The notes: generated by a model from the sequence alone, not told the origin. A stretch of DNA of 64,000 nucleotides from Gracilibacillus orientalis (GCF_900114645.1 NZ_FOTR01000004.1:186001-250000), one strand, 5' to 3'. Counted from the first letter of the stretch, positions 36,970-46,468 are shown. Made by a program: numbers and translations.

Positions 36970-37881
36970 TTATCGGTGTTGTTGATAGGTATTTGCTTTG
37001 GTTATTTCTTTTACTTTTGCAAATTGTTCAGGATCAAAGTGTTGATCTAATGCGTTGACATTATCCTTTAATTGCTTGATCGAGCTCGCACCAGCTACAA
37101 CAGAAGCGACAGCTTTTTCTTTTAATACGTATTGCATTGCTAAGCCATTCAATGTCTGATTATCATGTAACATATTTTGTAACTGCTCAACCGTACTTTT
37201 TAATGTGCTGGCATCATAATCTAAATAGCCTTTTTCACCTTTTTTAGTAGCGATTTCCGGACCATTGGAACTTAACATTCCTTTGGCAAGTGATCCTCTT
37301 GTTACCACACTGATATTTTGATTATTCAGCTGTGACAGAATTTCTTCCGGCCGACGATCGAGCATACTATATTGCATCATCACACTGCTAATATTAGCTT
37401 TTTTCGTATATTCCCGAATCACATTTGGTCTGATTGATGAAATGCCATAATAGCGAACGACACCTTCCTCGACTAATTCTTCAAACGCTTCAATAGTTTC
37501 ATCAATAGGATCTTCAATCGTACCACCATGTAGCTGATATAGATCAATATAATCAGTATGTAATTTTCTTAAGCTTTCTTTCACTTGTTCTTTAATATAT
37601 GCTTTTCTCGGATCCCAAAACCAGCTGCCATCGTCTTTTAAATGATTACCAACTTTTGTCGCTAAAATGATTTGATCGCGTTTATTTTTTATTGCTTGAC
37701 CGACGATCTCTTCATTCTGTCCTTGATCATATAAATCCGCTGTATCTAAATAATTTATACCAAGATCCAATGCTTCATCAATAATTTCACTAGCTTTTGT
37801 CGGTTCTGTTCCAAGAGACATACAACCGAGTGCAATTTGAGAAACTTCTAGCTCACTTTTCCCGAGTTTTGATTTTTCCAT
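36970..37881 (-). CDS. Aldo/keto reductase (YqkF-like)
   Basis: A 303-residue NADPH-dependent TIM-barrel oxidoreductase. Family motifs include LDTADLYDQGQNEEIVG with the catalytic Asp and Tyr, the lysine in ILATKVGNH, and YQLHGGTIEDPIDETIE. It matches the YqkF group located beside nudF in B. subtilis. ATG 37881 (MEKSKLGKSELEVS) is chosen since AAAGGATG lies at good distance; ATG 37890 has the AAAGG next to it. The region to nudF is divergent and holds a 9-bp inverted repeat. Confidence 0.9.
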   Translation of the reverse strand: MEKSKLGKSELEVSQIALGCMSLGTEPTKASEIIDEALDLGINYLDTADLYDQGQNEEIVGQAIKNKRDQIILATKVGNHLKDDGSWFWDPRKAYIKEQVKESLRKLHTDYIDLYQLHGGTIEDPIDETIEAFEELVEEGVVRYYGISSIRPNVIREYTKKANISSVMMQYSMLDRRPEEILSQLNNQNISVVTRGSLAKGMLSSNGPEIATKKGEKGYLDYDASTLKSTVEQLQNMLHDNQTLNGLAMQYVLKEKAVASVVAGASSIKQLKDNVNALDQHFDPEQFAKVKEITKANTYQQHR

Positions 37882-37912
37882 ATCGCTCATCCTTTCACCA
37901 TCGTCATATAAA

Positions 37913-37948
37913 TTCATTGTACAAATCGTAAGAAAGAAATACAATGAA
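37913..37948. promoter_or_regulatory. Inverted repeat in the divergent AKR-nudF spacer
   Basis: TTCATTGTA (37913-37921) and TACAATGAA (37940-37948) are perfect inverted copies 18 bp apart, in the ~100-bp divergent promoter region. A regulator site is possible; none is recognised. Confidence 0.35.
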
Positions 37949-37981
37949 AGAGATTGTTTGAATGAGAAAGGATGAAATAGC

Positions 37982-38527
37982 ATGACTAATTTTGAAGAGA
38001 AAACAGTTCATACAGAGCCAATTTATAAAGGCAAGGTGATTAACGTTCAAATAGATGATGTCACCTTACCAAATGGTAAAACATCAAAACGGGAAATTGT
38101 CAAACATCCAGGAGCTGTTGCAATAATTCCGGTAACTAAGGATAATAAAATTATTTTTGTCAAACAATATCGTAAACCTTTAGAAAAAACTTTAGTAGAA
38201 ATTCCAGCAGGAAAGCTGGAACATGGAGAGGCACCTGAAGTAACAGCAATAAGGGAATTAGAAGAAGAAACTGGGTATACAACAGATCAACTAACATATG
38301 TGACTTCATTTTACACCTCCCCAGGCTTTGCTGATGAAATCATGTATTTATATAAAACCAACTCACTAGAAAAAGTAGAGCAACCAAAAGCAATGGACGA
38401 AGATGAATTTGTCGAAATAATGGAACTTTCGTTAGAAGAGGCAGAAAGATTAGTTGTAGAGCAGGAAATACATGATGCCAAAACAGCTTATGCGATTCTT
38501 TATTTAAAACAAAAGGGTTTGAAATAA
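37982..38527 (+). CDS. nudF: ADP-ribose pyrophosphatase, NUDIX
   Basis: A 181-residue NUDIX hydrolase cutting ADP-ribose into AMP and ribose-5-phosphate. The Nudix box runs from GKLEHGEAPEVTAIRELEEE to TGY, with the SFYTSPGFADEIMYLY segment of the ADP-ribose subgroup. Same position as B. subtilis yqkG (nudF). The RBS is AAAGGATGAAATAGC. The stop abuts the next start without a gap. Confidence 0.95.
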   Translation: MTNFEEKTVHTEPIYKGKVINVQIDDVTLPNGKTSKREIVKHPGAVAIIPVTKDNKIIFVKQYRKPLEKTLVEIPAGKLEHGEAPEVTAIRELEEETGYTTDQLTYVTSFYTSPGFADEIMYLYKTNSLEKVEQPKAMDEDEFVEIMELSLEEAERLVVEQEIHDAKTAYAILYLKQKGLK

Positions 38528-39688
38528 ATGCTAAAGGAATTTTTTACGGATTTACATATTCATATTGGGCGTAATTCGATGGGGAAACCTGTGAAAATTA
38601 CTGGGTCCAAAAATTTAACTCTGATGAATATTATGCAAGAAGCAAGTGAACGAAAAGGAATAGATATCGTCGGCATTATAGATTGTCATGCCCCTACAGT
38701 TTTAAACGAGGTAGAATTAGCTGTCAATCAAGGCATTGCAACAGAAGTAGCGGATGGTGGTATTCAATTGGGAAATACCACCTTAATTTTAGGCAGCGAA
38801 ATTGAAGTATATGATCAACATTGTAAAGGTCCAATACATGTGTTATGTTTTTTCCCGTTTCTTAAAAATATGAAGGAATTCTCCCTTTGGCTTTCCTCAC
38901 ATATGAAAAACATTGAGCTCAGTTCACAGCGGTATTATGGAGATGCTGTTACATTACAAATGAAAACACATGAACTTGACGGCATATTCATTCCTGCCCA
39001 TGTGTTTACACCATTTAAAAGTCTGTTTGGAAAAGGAGTATCCTGTTCATTAACAGAGGTATTAGATCCTGATCAAATAGATGCAATTGAACTTGGGTTA
39101 AGTTCTGATACAAAAATGGCTGATCAAATTAAAGAATTACATCAATATACGTTCTTGACGAATTCCGATGCCCATTCATTGCCGAAAATAGCCAGAGAAT
39201 ATCAACAATTACTTTTGGCAGAACCAAGCTTTAAAGAATTAAAAATGGCATTAAAAAGTGAAGAGCAACGTAGCGTAAAACAAAACTTTGGGATGAATCC
39301 TAAGTTAGGAAAATATTATGCAACAGTATGTGCCAATTGTCTAGCTCCATTTAAAGGAGATAAATGTTCTAAGTGTGGTTCTACCAAATATGTAAAAGGT
39401 GTTTCAGACCGCATACGAGAATTAGCTTCCGAGCAAGTTACTGTCAGTGAGCGACCAGATTATGTTTATCAAGTACCACTAGAGTATCTACCTAAACTGG
39501 GGCCAAAAACAATGGAAAAGTTATTAGATCATTTTGGTAATGAAATGAATATTATTCATCATGTACCGAAAGATGACTTAACAAAAATTGTTGGGGATAA
39601 TCTTGCTTCTATGATTATAAAATTACGCAAAGGAAAGTTGATGGTTGATGAAGGTGGGGGAGGACGATATGGAAGAGTAAAAAGTTAA
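38528..39688 (+). CDS. Endonuclease Q family protein
   Basis: A 386-residue PHP-type nuclease. N-terminal metal motifs are FTDLHIHIGR, DCHAPTV, ILGSEIEV, IPAHVFTPF and TNSDAHS. A C4 zinc finger (VCANCLAP to DKCSKCG, about residues 274-292) and a helix-hairpin-helix (LPKLGPKTMEKLLDHFG) follow. This is the layout of EndoQ, which nicks DNA 5' to deaminated bases and abasic sites, known from Thermococcales and some Bacillus. It starts one base after nudF, a nucleotide-sanitation enzyme. Confidence 0.85.
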   Translation: MLKEFFTDLHIHIGRNSMGKPVKITGSKNLTLMNIMQEASERKGIDIVGIIDCHAPTVLNEVELAVNQGIATEVADGGIQLGNTTLILGSEIEVYDQHCKGPIHVLCFFPFLKNMKEFSLWLSSHMKNIELSSQRYYGDAVTLQMKTHELDGIFIPAHVFTPFKSLFGKGVSCSLTEVLDPDQIDAIELGLSSDTKMADQIKELHQYTFLTNSDAHSLPKIAREYQQLLLAEPSFKELKMALKSEEQRSVKQNFGMNPKLGKYYATVCANCLAPFKGDKCSKCGSTKYVKGVSDRIRELASEQVTVSERPDYVYQVPLEYLPKLGPKTMEKLLDHFGNEMNIIHHVPKDDLTKIVGDNLASMIIKLRKGKLMVDEGGGGRYGRVKS

Positions 39689-39694
39689 TCATAT

Positions 39695-39721
39695 TAATAT
39701 TATATAGAATCAAAATACACT
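39695..39721 (+). promoter_or_regulatory. Sigma-E-like promoter before spoIIM
   Basis: TAATATT (39695-39701) fits the sigma-E -35, and AATACACT (39714-39721) is one base off the -10. The 12-bp spacer is one short of normal, so confidence is low. B. subtilis spoIIM is a sigma-E gene. Confidence 0.3.
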
Positions 39722-39784
39722 CTAGTTGTGTTCTATTTCTATCAATTCATTCATAGATTGGAAACGAGAACATAATTAGAGGAT

Positions 39785-40438
39785 GTGAATGAATTGAAAT
39801 TACCTAAAACCAGAAAACCAATCTCCAATCATTTTGCCAAATATCATACCATCTATATATTTACCATTATCCTTTTTATTACTGGGATCATATTTGGTGC
39901 AATAATTGTTAACAGTATGACATTTGTACAGAAACAGGATTTATTTTTCTATTTAGAGCGTTTTTTCCTTGGTTATTTACAAGATGAAAATATATCGAAG
40001 CAAGCTTTATTTTCAAATGCAACATTTTATCATGTCCAATTTTTAGCATTACTTTTTTTTCTTGGATTAGCCGTAATAGGATTGCCTATTATTTGGGTGT
40101 TATTATTTGTGAAAGGAATAGCCATCGGATTTACTGTAGGTTTTTTTGTCAATCAGTTAGGTTTCAAGGGTTTATTGTTCTCCTTTTCTGCTATAGCGCC
40201 ACAAAACCTGATTATCATTCCGATATATATAATGGCAAGCAGCTTTGCGATGATATTCTCATTAACTTTATTGCAGAGTATGTTTTCTAAACGTTATAAA
40301 CAACCAATTTTACAAATTTTCTACCGTTATACCGTTGTCTTTATTGGCTTAATGATCGTGGTTGGCTTGGCCGCATTATTGGAATCAATTGTTTCCTTTG
40401 AAACGATGAGATTAATATCAGACAGATTTATTAATTAA
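39785..40438 (+). CDS. spoIIM: Stage II sporulation protein M
   Basis: A ~217-residue mother-cell membrane protein with five hydrophobic helices. With SpoIID and SpoIIP it forms the septal-thinning and engulfment machinery. Family marks are the helix start HTIYIFTIILFITGIIFGAI and the KGIAIGFTVGFFVNQLGFKG loop. Start is either GTG 39785 or TTG 39794, with GGATGTGA between; the TTG has the better spacing. Location before fur-yqzK-xerD is conserved. Confidence 0.93.
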   Translation: MNELKLPKTRKPISNHFAKYHTIYIFTIILFITGIIFGAIIVNSMTFVQKQDLFFYLERFFLGYLQDENISKQALFSNATFYHVQFLALLFFLGLAVIGLPIIWVLLFVKGIAIGFTVGFFVNQLGFKGLLFSFSAIAPQNLIIIPIYIMASSFAMIFSLTLLQSMFSKRYKQPILQIFYRYTVVFIGLMIVVGLAALLESIVSFETMRLISDRFIN

Positions 40439-40489
40439 TAATAATTATTAAAAGATAAAGAAATATTGGCTTTTTTATAATTATTTTAA

Positions 40490-40518
40490 TTGACACCTTA
40501 CATGGGACTATTTATAAT
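40490..40518 (+). promoter_or_regulatory. Consensus sigma-A promoter of fur
   Basis: Perfect TTGACA (40490-40495), 17-bp spacer, perfect TATAAT (40513-40518). One of the best vegetative promoters in the window. The predicted leader is only ~20 nt, with the AAGGAGGT RBS at 40529. Confidence 0.9.
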
Positions 40519-40543
40519 GAACTTATGTAAGGAGGTCTTCATT

Positions 40544-41023
40544 ATGGAACACCGTTTAGACCGTATTAAGAAGGAGCTGCACACGCAAAGTTACAAATTA
40601 ACACCACAGCGTGAAGCAACTGTTCGTGTATTATTAGAAAGAGAAGAAGACCATCTTAGTGCGGAAGATGTTTATTTATTAGTAAAAGATAAAGCACCAG
40701 AAATTGGTTTAGCAACTGTCTATAGAACATTAGAATTATTAACTGAAATAGAAGTTGTCGATAAAATTAACTTTGGTGATGGAGTTTCCCGCTACGATCT
40801 TCGGAAAGAAGGGGCAAAGCATTTCCATCATCATTTAGTTTGTACAGAATGTGGATCTGTTGAAGAAATAATGGATGACTTGTTAGAAGAGGTTGAACAA
40901 ACGGTTCAAACTGATTGGGGATTTATTGTCAAAGATCATCGATTAACATTTCATGGAATATGCCAAAAATGCCAAGACCGAATTTGTCGAAATTGTGAAG
41001 CAAAAAAATTATCCGCTAAATAG
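40544..41023 (+). CDS. fur: Ferric uptake regulator Fur
   Basis: A 159-residue iron-responsive repressor. The DNA-binding part has KLTPQREATVRVLLE and GLATVYRTLELL. The metal region has FHHHLVCTECG, and two cysteine pairs (CQKCQDRICRNC) form the structural zinc site. The ATG at 40544 follows AAGGAGGT by seven bases; the upstream in-frame codons lie in the promoter. Position between spoIIM and yqzK matches B. subtilis fur, not perR or zur. Confidence 0.96.
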   Translation: MEHRLDRIKKELHTQSYKLTPQREATVRVLLEREEDHLSAEDVYLLVKDKAPEIGLATVYRTLELLTEIEVVDKINFGDGVSRYDLRKEGAKHFHHHLVCTECGSVEEIMDDLLEEVEQTVQTDWGFIVKDHRLTFHGICQKCQDRICRNCEAKKLSAK

Positions 41024-41087
41024 GTATATTTTTATATAATATCGGTATAAATTCTAATAGAGTCTATTCTATTAGGAGAATGCCCAT

Positions 41088-41306
41088 ATGTCATCCATTA
41101 TAAAAGTTTTTTTTGAAATGATGAAGTTTTTTATTATTTTTGTGTTGTGTACCATTTTATTTTATTATGTGATTAAAGCATTACATCAAGAATATGAAAA
41201 ATTAGATCGCTACGAATATCCTCAAGGAAATGCAGTGAAAGTATTACAACAGGAAGAATCTGATGTTTGGGAGCGTTTAAGTATCTTTTTTCGATTGGGA
41301 GAATAA
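41088..41306 (+). CDS. yqzK: DUF4227 family small membrane protein (YqzK-like)
   Basis: A 72-residue protein with one membrane helix (about residues 9-29) and a charged tail ending ESDVWERLSIFFRLGE. It belongs to DUF4227, found between fur and xerD in Bacillus. No known function. The next gene starts directly at the following base, so yqzK and xerD are tightly linked. Confidence 0.88.
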   Translation: MSSIIKVFFEMMKFFIIFVLCTILFYYVIKALHQEYEKLDRYEYPQGNAVKVLQQEESDVWERLSIFFRLGE

Positions 41307-42206
41307 ATGATGGATGAAATGCAATATCCAGTAGAAGAGTTTTTTCATTTTTTGAAAATTGAAAGGGGATTATCTGATAATACATTGCAAGCATATAAAC
41401 GTGACTTGCTAAAGTATTTTCATTTCCTGAAGGAAGAAAGAGAATTAACTGAATGGAAACAGGCTGGTCGTCATGATATTATGCAATTTATGTATCATTT
41501 GAACGACCAGGGTAAATCTTCCGCAACTGTGGCAAGAATGCTGTCCACTTTAAGATTATTTCATCAATTTTTAATAAGAGAATATCAGCTAAAAGAGGAT
41601 CCAAGTTTACATATTGAAACACCAAAAGCTAACCGTAAATTACCCAAAGTATTATCTACAAAAGATATTGATAAATTATTAAATATCCCTGCTGAAGATA
41701 AATATTCAATCCGTAACAAAGCGATGTTAGAAACGCTTTATGCAACAGGATTGCGTGTGTCAGAATTGATTTCTTTAAAAATAAACGATTTACATTTAAC
41801 GATGGGCTTTGTTCGCTGTTTTGGAAAGGGGTCAAAAGAACGAATCGTGCCATTAGGTGATATTGCTAAGGATGCTGTCGAATTATACATACAATCTGCT
41901 AGAAATGAGTTTGTTAAGAAAAAACAAACCGAGACAGTATTTGTTAATCACCATGGTAATCCATTGTCGCGTCAAGGCTTTTGGAAAATTATGAAAGAGA
42001 TTGCCAATGATGCAGGAATTGAAAAGGAGCTATCTCCACATACATTACGCCATTCCTTTGCGACACACTTGCTTGAAAATGGTGCAGATTTAAGAGCAGT
42101 TCAGGAAATGCTTGGTCATGCTGATATATCTACTACTCAAATTTACACCCATGTCTCTAAGTCCAGGTTAAAAGATATTTATAAAACACATCATCCAAGA
42201 GCTTAA
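41307..42206 (+). CDS. xerD: Site-specific tyrosine recombinase XerD
   Basis: A 299-residue recombinase resolving chromosome dimers at dif with XerC. The N-terminal core-binding domain (about 1-90) is followed by the catalytic domain with the first Arg in ATGLRVSELI, the HxxR in SPHTLRHSFATHLLENG, His in MLGHADISTTQIYTH, and the nucleophile Tyr at QIYTHV. A strong hairpin follows the stop. It is chromosomal housekeeping, not an integrase of a mobile element. Confidence 0.96.
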   Translation: MMDEMQYPVEEFFHFLKIERGLSDNTLQAYKRDLLKYFHFLKEERELTEWKQAGRHDIMQFMYHLNDQGKSSATVARMLSTLRLFHQFLIREYQLKEDPSLHIETPKANRKLPKVLSTKDIDKLLNIPAEDKYSIRNKAMLETLYATGLRVSELISLKINDLHLTMGFVRCFGKGSKERIVPLGDIAKDAVELYIQSARNEFVKKKQTETVFVNHHGNPLSRQGFWKIMKEIANDAGIEKELSPHTLRHSFATHLLENGADLRAVQEMLGHADISTTQIYTHVSKSRLKDIYKTHHPRA

Positions 42207-42242
42207 AGCGTCACGATTATCATCGTGGCGTTTTGTTATTTT
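42205..42242 (+). terminator. Terminator after xerD
   Basis: Thirteen-pair stem (42205-42217 with 42222-42234, two G-U pairs), a 4-nt loop, and a TTTTGTTATTTTT tail; the last xerD codon overlaps it. Confidence 0.9.
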
Positions 42243-42364
42243 TGGACGATTATAATAATCACATTTTTAATAAGTACACTATAGTTAATATTGCACTAAT
42301 GAATATAGTTATTTGAGGCATACTACGTTGATAGAGAGGGTATGGATGAATAGGAGGGATTAGC

Positions 42365-43540
42365 ATGATAACTTTTAATCGAATATTTTTAGTTGTACTC
42401 GATTCTGTAGGTATCGGAGAAGCCCAGGATGCTGCAGATTTTAATGACGTTGGTGCAGACACACTTGGTCATATCGCGGAACATCGGAATGGATTGAATA
42501 TGCCTAATATAGCTCAACTTGGCTTAAGTAATATTAAAGAAATAAACGGAATAGAAAAGATGCTCAAGCCAAAAGCACATCATACGAAAATGCAAGAAGC
42601 TTCAAATGGCAAAGATACGATGACAGGGCATTGGGAAATGATGGGCCTTTATATTGACACTCCTTTTCGCACTTTTGAACAATTTCCTGAAGAATTAATA
42701 GAGGTAATCGAACAGAAAACAGGAAGAAAAGTAATTGGGAATAAACCAGCCTCAGGAACAGAAATTATTAAAGAATTAGGTCCACAACATATGGAATCAG
42801 GAGACCTAATTATTTATACTTCAGCTGACTCCGTACTGCAAATTGCCGCACATGAAGAGGTAATACCTGTTAAAGAACTATATGAAATTTGCGAGATTTG
42901 CCGTGAATTAACTTTAGATGAAAAATATATGATCGGTCGTGTAATTGCCAGACCATTTGTAGGTGAACCTGGTAATTTTGAACGGACTTCTAATCGTCAT
43001 GATTATGCATTAAAACCTTTTGGATATACTGTTATGAATGCATTGGAAGATGGTGGAAGTGATGTAGTTGCCTTAGGAAAAATTTCTGATATTTTTGATG
43101 GTGAAGGTGTCACTGAGTCAATTCGAACAAAAGATAATGACGATGGAATGGAAAAATTTATTCAATCAATGGATAAACCATTTCACGGACTTAATTTTTT
43201 GAATTTAGTTGATTTTGATGCAAAATATGGCCACCGGAGAAATCCAGATGGTTATGCAGAAGCTTTAGAGAAATTTGATCAACGGTTACCTGAAGTGTTA
43301 GGTAAATTAAAAGACGATGACTTACTCATTATAACAGCAGATCACGGTAATGATCCTACTCACCATGGAACAGATCATACAAGAGAATATGTACCCTTAC
43401 TTGTTTATCATAATGGGATTGAAGTTGGAACGGAATTGTCCATAAGAGAAACATTTGCAGACATTGGAGCAACTATTGCCGAGAATTTTAATGTGAAACA
43501 ACCTGAGTATGGTAAAAGTTTCCTTGAAGACATAAGATAA
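42365..43540 (+). CDS. deoB: Phosphopentomutase
   Basis: Interconverts ribose-1- and ribose-5-phosphate (and deoxy forms) in nucleoside salvage. The 391-residue alkaline-phosphatase-fold protein shows [28 protein letters not shown] with the phosphorylated threonine, and [19 protein letters not shown] with metal ligands. Start follows AGGAGGGATTAGC. In B. subtilis (drm) punA follows; here pdp is next. Confidence 0.97.
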   Translation: MITFNRIFLVVLDSVGIGEAQDAADFNDVGADTLGHIAEHRNGLNMPNIAQLGLSNIKEINGIEKMLKPKAHHTKMQEASNGKDTMTGHWEMMGLYIDTPFRTFEQFPEELIEVIEQKTGRKVIGNKPASGTEIIKELGPQHMESGDLIIYTSADSVLQIAAHEEVIPVKELYEICEICRELTLDEKYMIGRVIARPFVGEPGNFERTSNRHDYALKPFGYTVMNALEDGGSDVVALGKISDIFDGEGVTESIRTKDNDDGMEKFIQSMDKPFHGLNFLNLVDFDAKYGHRRNPDGYAEALEKFDQRLPEVLGKLKDDDLLIITADHGNDPTHHGTDHTREYVPLLVYHNGIEVGTELSIRETFADIGATIAENFNVKQPEYGKSFLEDIR

Positions 43541-43660
43541 GCGCAAAGCTGAAGGAATAGCATACGCAAATACGCTTGTCTTTCAAATAAAAAGGCTGTT
43601 TACTACTTTCCATTTGCTAGTTTGAGTTACACAAGTCCTATTAATAAAGAGGTGACTGTA

Positions 43661-44962
43661 ATGAGGATGGTTGACATTATCGCTAAAAAACGAAATGGCG
43701 AAGCTTTAACAGAACAAGAAATTACTTTTTTCATCGGTGGATATATGAAGGAAAATATTCCAGATTATCAAGTGTCTGCATTGATGATGGCTATTTATTA
43801 TCAAGGTATGACACAAGAGGAAACGGCTTATTTAACGAAAAATATAGTGGCATCTGGTGATATTATTGATTTAAGCCCTATCGAAGGTCATAAAGTAGAT
43901 AAACATTCTACTGGCGGTGTTGGTGATAAGACGACTTTTATCGTAGGTCCTTTAGTTGCTGCTGCCGGTATCCCTGTTGCAAAGATGTCAGGAAGAGGGT
44001 TAGGTCACACAGGCGGAACGATAGATAAATTAGAATCAATACCCGGTTTTAAAGTCGAATTAACAAACCAGCAGTTTATTGATAATGTTAACAAATACAA
44101 ATTATCAGTAGTTGGCCAAACCGGAAATTTAGCACCTGCCGATAAGAAATTGTATGCGTTACGAGATGTTACAGCAACGGTTGACTCTATTCCGTTAATT
44201 GCAAGTTCTATTATGAGTAAGAAGATTGCTTCAGGTGCTGACAGTATTGTGTTGGATGTCAAAACTGGTTCAGGAGCCTTTATGAAATCATTTGAAGATT
44301 CCAAACGATTGGCGAAAGAGATGGTGACAATTGGAAAACAATTAGATCGACAAACCATTGCCGTTATCAGTGATATGAATCAACCATTAGGCTATGAAAT
44401 CGGAAATGCTAATGAAGTAAAAGAAGCGGTTGAAGTATTACAAGGAAAACGAGTTGAGGATCTTCGTGAATTAGCAATTGAACTTGCGGCACATATGACA
44501 TTAGTAGCTGGTGTGTATCAGGATTATACAGAGGCAACACAATCATTGGAAAAGTTAATCGACAATGGTGAAGCCTTCCATTGCTTTAAGAATTTAATAA
44601 AAGCCCAGGGTGGTGATATAGCTGTCGTTGAAGATCTTTCTAAATTACCAGGATCGTCCTATAAAGTTGAAGTGAAATCTGTTCAAAAAGGTTATATACA
44701 CGAAATGGAAGCAGATGAAATAGGGGTAGCAGCTATGCATCTTGGTGCTGGAAGAGCAACCAAGGATGATGAAATTAATCATGGGGTTGGTATTACCTTA
44801 CAAAAGAAAATCGGTGATTATGTAGAGCAAGGAGATACTCTAGCTATATTAAATAGCGATGAAGAAAATGTTGAACACATCATTCATATTGTAAAGAATG
44901 CTTATGGCATTAAATCAGAAAAACCAAACAATCAAAAAATGATATATGAAGTCATTAAGTAA
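43661..44962 (+). CDS. pdp: Pyrimidine-nucleoside phosphorylase
   Basis: Cleaves uridine and thymidine with phosphate, feeding DeoB. The 433-residue product has the signature DKHSTGGVGDKTT, MSGRGLGHTGGT, and a C-terminal alpha/beta lobe. The ATG at 43661 follows AGAGGTGACTGTA; the longer frame from 43622 is rejected on length. The spacer from deoB (120 bp) has no gene, and the usual punA is absent. Confidence 0.96.
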   Translation: MRMVDIIAKKRNGEALTEQEITFFIGGYMKENIPDYQVSALMMAIYYQGMTQEETAYLTKNIVASGDIIDLSPIEGHKVDKHSTGGVGDKTTFIVGPLVAAAGIPVAKMSGRGLGHTGGTIDKLESIPGFKVELTNQQFIDNVNKYKLSVVGQTGNLAPADKKLYALRDVTATVDSIPLIASSIMSKKIASGADSIVLDVKTGSGAFMKSFEDSKRLAKEMVTIGKQLDRQTIAVISDMNQPLGYEIGNANEVKEAVEVLQGKRVEDLRELAIELAAHMTLVAGVYQDYTEATQSLEKLIDNGEAFHCFKNLIKAQGGDIAVVEDLSKLPGSSYKVEVKSVQKGYIHEMEADEIGVAAMHLGAGRATKDDEINHGVGITLQKKIGDYVEQGDTLAILNSDEENVEHIIHIVKNAYGIKSEKPNNQKMIYEVIK

Positions 44963-44973
44963 ATAATATATCG

Positions 44974-45008
44974 AAAAGATAGCGGGAACTTCTCGCTATC
45001 TTTTTTAT
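44974..45008 (+). terminator. Terminator after pdp
   Basis: Thirteen-pair stem (44974-44986 with 44992-45004, one G-U pair), a 5-nt loop and TTTTTTATT tail. Confidence 0.92.
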
Positions 45009-45092
45009 TGGAGAATATTAGAGCCAAAAGTTACTGGATTTTCACTTCCCACTAAAGAAAATGTGAAAAGAATAAAATAAATTACTTTACTA

Positions 45093-45123
45093 GTTATAGT
45101 TTTAGATTATTTTGGAAAAAATA
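45093..45123 (+). promoter_or_regulatory. Candidate sigma-F promoter of dacF
   Basis: GTTATA (45093-45098), 15-bp spacer and GGAAAAAATA (45114-45123) fit sigma-F. B. subtilis dacF is expressed in the forespore and reads into spoIIA. Confidence 0.45.
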
Positions 45124-45149
45124 GAAATGTTATAACTCGGAGGTGAACA

Positions 45150-46343
45150 ATGTTGAAAAGAATAAGCCTAATTTTACTCGTTGTAGTAAGTATGGTGGTG
45201 ATCGGTCAAGGAAGTGTATTTGCTCATCATGAAGAAAATCACGTATCAAGCGAAGTAAGTGAAAGTGAATCATTAGATTTAGCTACACATTCTAAATCAG
45301 CGATACTTATTGAGCGTGACACAGGAAATATATTATATGATAAAAATTCTAGCGAGAAATTACCACCAGCAAGTATGACTAAAATTATGACCATGTTACT
45401 TATTATGGAGGCCATTGAAAAAGGTGAATTATCCTTGGATGAACAAGTAAGAGTCAGTGAAAATGCTGCATCAATGGGGGGATCACAAATCTTTTTGGAA
45501 GCTGGCGAAGAAATGTCAGTTGATGACTTATTGAAGGGGATTGCCATCGCTTCAGGTAATGACGCGAGCGTTGCAATGGCAGAAAGAATTGCTGGTAGTG
45601 AGCAAGTTTTTGTGGAAATGATGAACAAAAAAGTAGAACAATTAGGACTTAAATCTACTAATTTCCAAAATTCAACAGGATTACCAGCAGATAATCACTA
45701 TAGTACTGCTCATGATATGGCCGTTATGGCTAAGGCATTACTAAAATATGAGGATATTACAAATTATACAAGTATTTACGAAGATTATTTGCGTAAAGGT
45801 TCAGAAGATGAGTTTTGGCTAGTTAATACTAATAAACTGGTTAGGTTCTATGAAGGCGTAGATGGTCTGAAAACTGGCTATACAAACGAAGCACAGTACT
45901 GTTTAACTGCTACTGCAGAGAAAAACGGTATGAGAACAATAGCAGTTGTTTTGGGAGCAGAAAGTACAAAAGAACGTAATAGTGATGTAAGTCAATTATT
46001 AGATTATGCTTATGCAAAATTTGATACGAAACCATTATACGAAAAAAATCAAGCTGTGACGTCGTTCGAATGGTTAAAGGCAAATAAACAGAAGGTAGAT
46101 GTAGTTACAAGCGACTCTGTTTCGATTCTTTTTCCAAAAGGAACAGACTTAAATAAAATCGATACGAAAATAACGATTAATCAAGATATAGAACTACCGC
46201 TAGAAAAAGGAACAATGGTCGGTAAGCTTCAAGTGGTAGAAGGTGAAGATACTATCAGTGAAACAGATTTAATCGTACTAGAAGATATTAACCATGCTAA
46301 TGTATTCCAACTGTTTAAAAGAACCTTTCAATCGTTCTTTTAA
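45150..46343 (+). CDS. dacF: D-alanyl-D-alanine carboxypeptidase DacF
   Basis: A 397-residue secreted penicillin-binding protein that trims pentapeptides of the forespore wall. Signal peptide ~25 residues; active-site SMTK in PPASMTKIM, the SGN motif in IASGNDAS, and KTG in GLKTGYTNEAQY. A C-terminal beta domain and an amphipathic anchor (NVFQLFKRTFQSFF) end the protein. The RBS is CGGAGGTGAACA. The position directly before spoIIAA is diagnostic for dacF. Confidence 0.94.
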   Translation: MLKRISLILLVVVSMVVIGQGSVFAHHEENHVSSEVSESESLDLATHSKSAILIERDTGNILYDKNSSEKLPPASMTKIMTMLLIMEAIEKGELSLDEQVRVSENAASMGGSQIFLEAGEEMSVDDLLKGIAIASGNDASVAMAERIAGSEQVFVEMMNKKVEQLGLKSTNFQNSTGLPADNHYSTAHDMAVMAKALLKYEDITNYTSIYEDYLRKGSEDEFWLVNTNKLVRFYEGVDGLKTGYTNEAQYCLTATAEKNGMRTIAVVLGAESTKERNSDVSQLLDYAYAKFDTKPLYEKNQAVTSFEWLKANKQKVDVVTSDSVSILFPKGTDLNKIDTKITINQDIELPLEKGTMVGKLQVVEGEDTISETDLIVLEDINHANVFQLFKRTFQSFF

Positions 46344-46395
46344 TGAATTGAAAGAAGAAGTCGAATATAAGCTTTTTTAGACGATTTCGTTCTAC

Positions 46396-46435
46396 TTTTG
46401 TCAATTAGCAGGATAACAGAAAGAAGATATAGAAA
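46396..46435 (+). promoter_or_regulatory. 0A box and sigma-H-like promoter of the spoIIA operon
   Basis: TTTTGTCAA (46396-46404) matches a Spo0A box. AGGATAA (46410-46416), 14 bases, then AGAAA (46431-46435) resembles a sigma-H promoter, about 34 bp before spoIIAA. The B. subtilis spoIIA promoter uses sigma-H and Spo0A~P. Confidence 0.5.
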
Positions 46436-46468
46436 AAGTAATTACAGAAAAAACTGGGAGGGAAAAAT

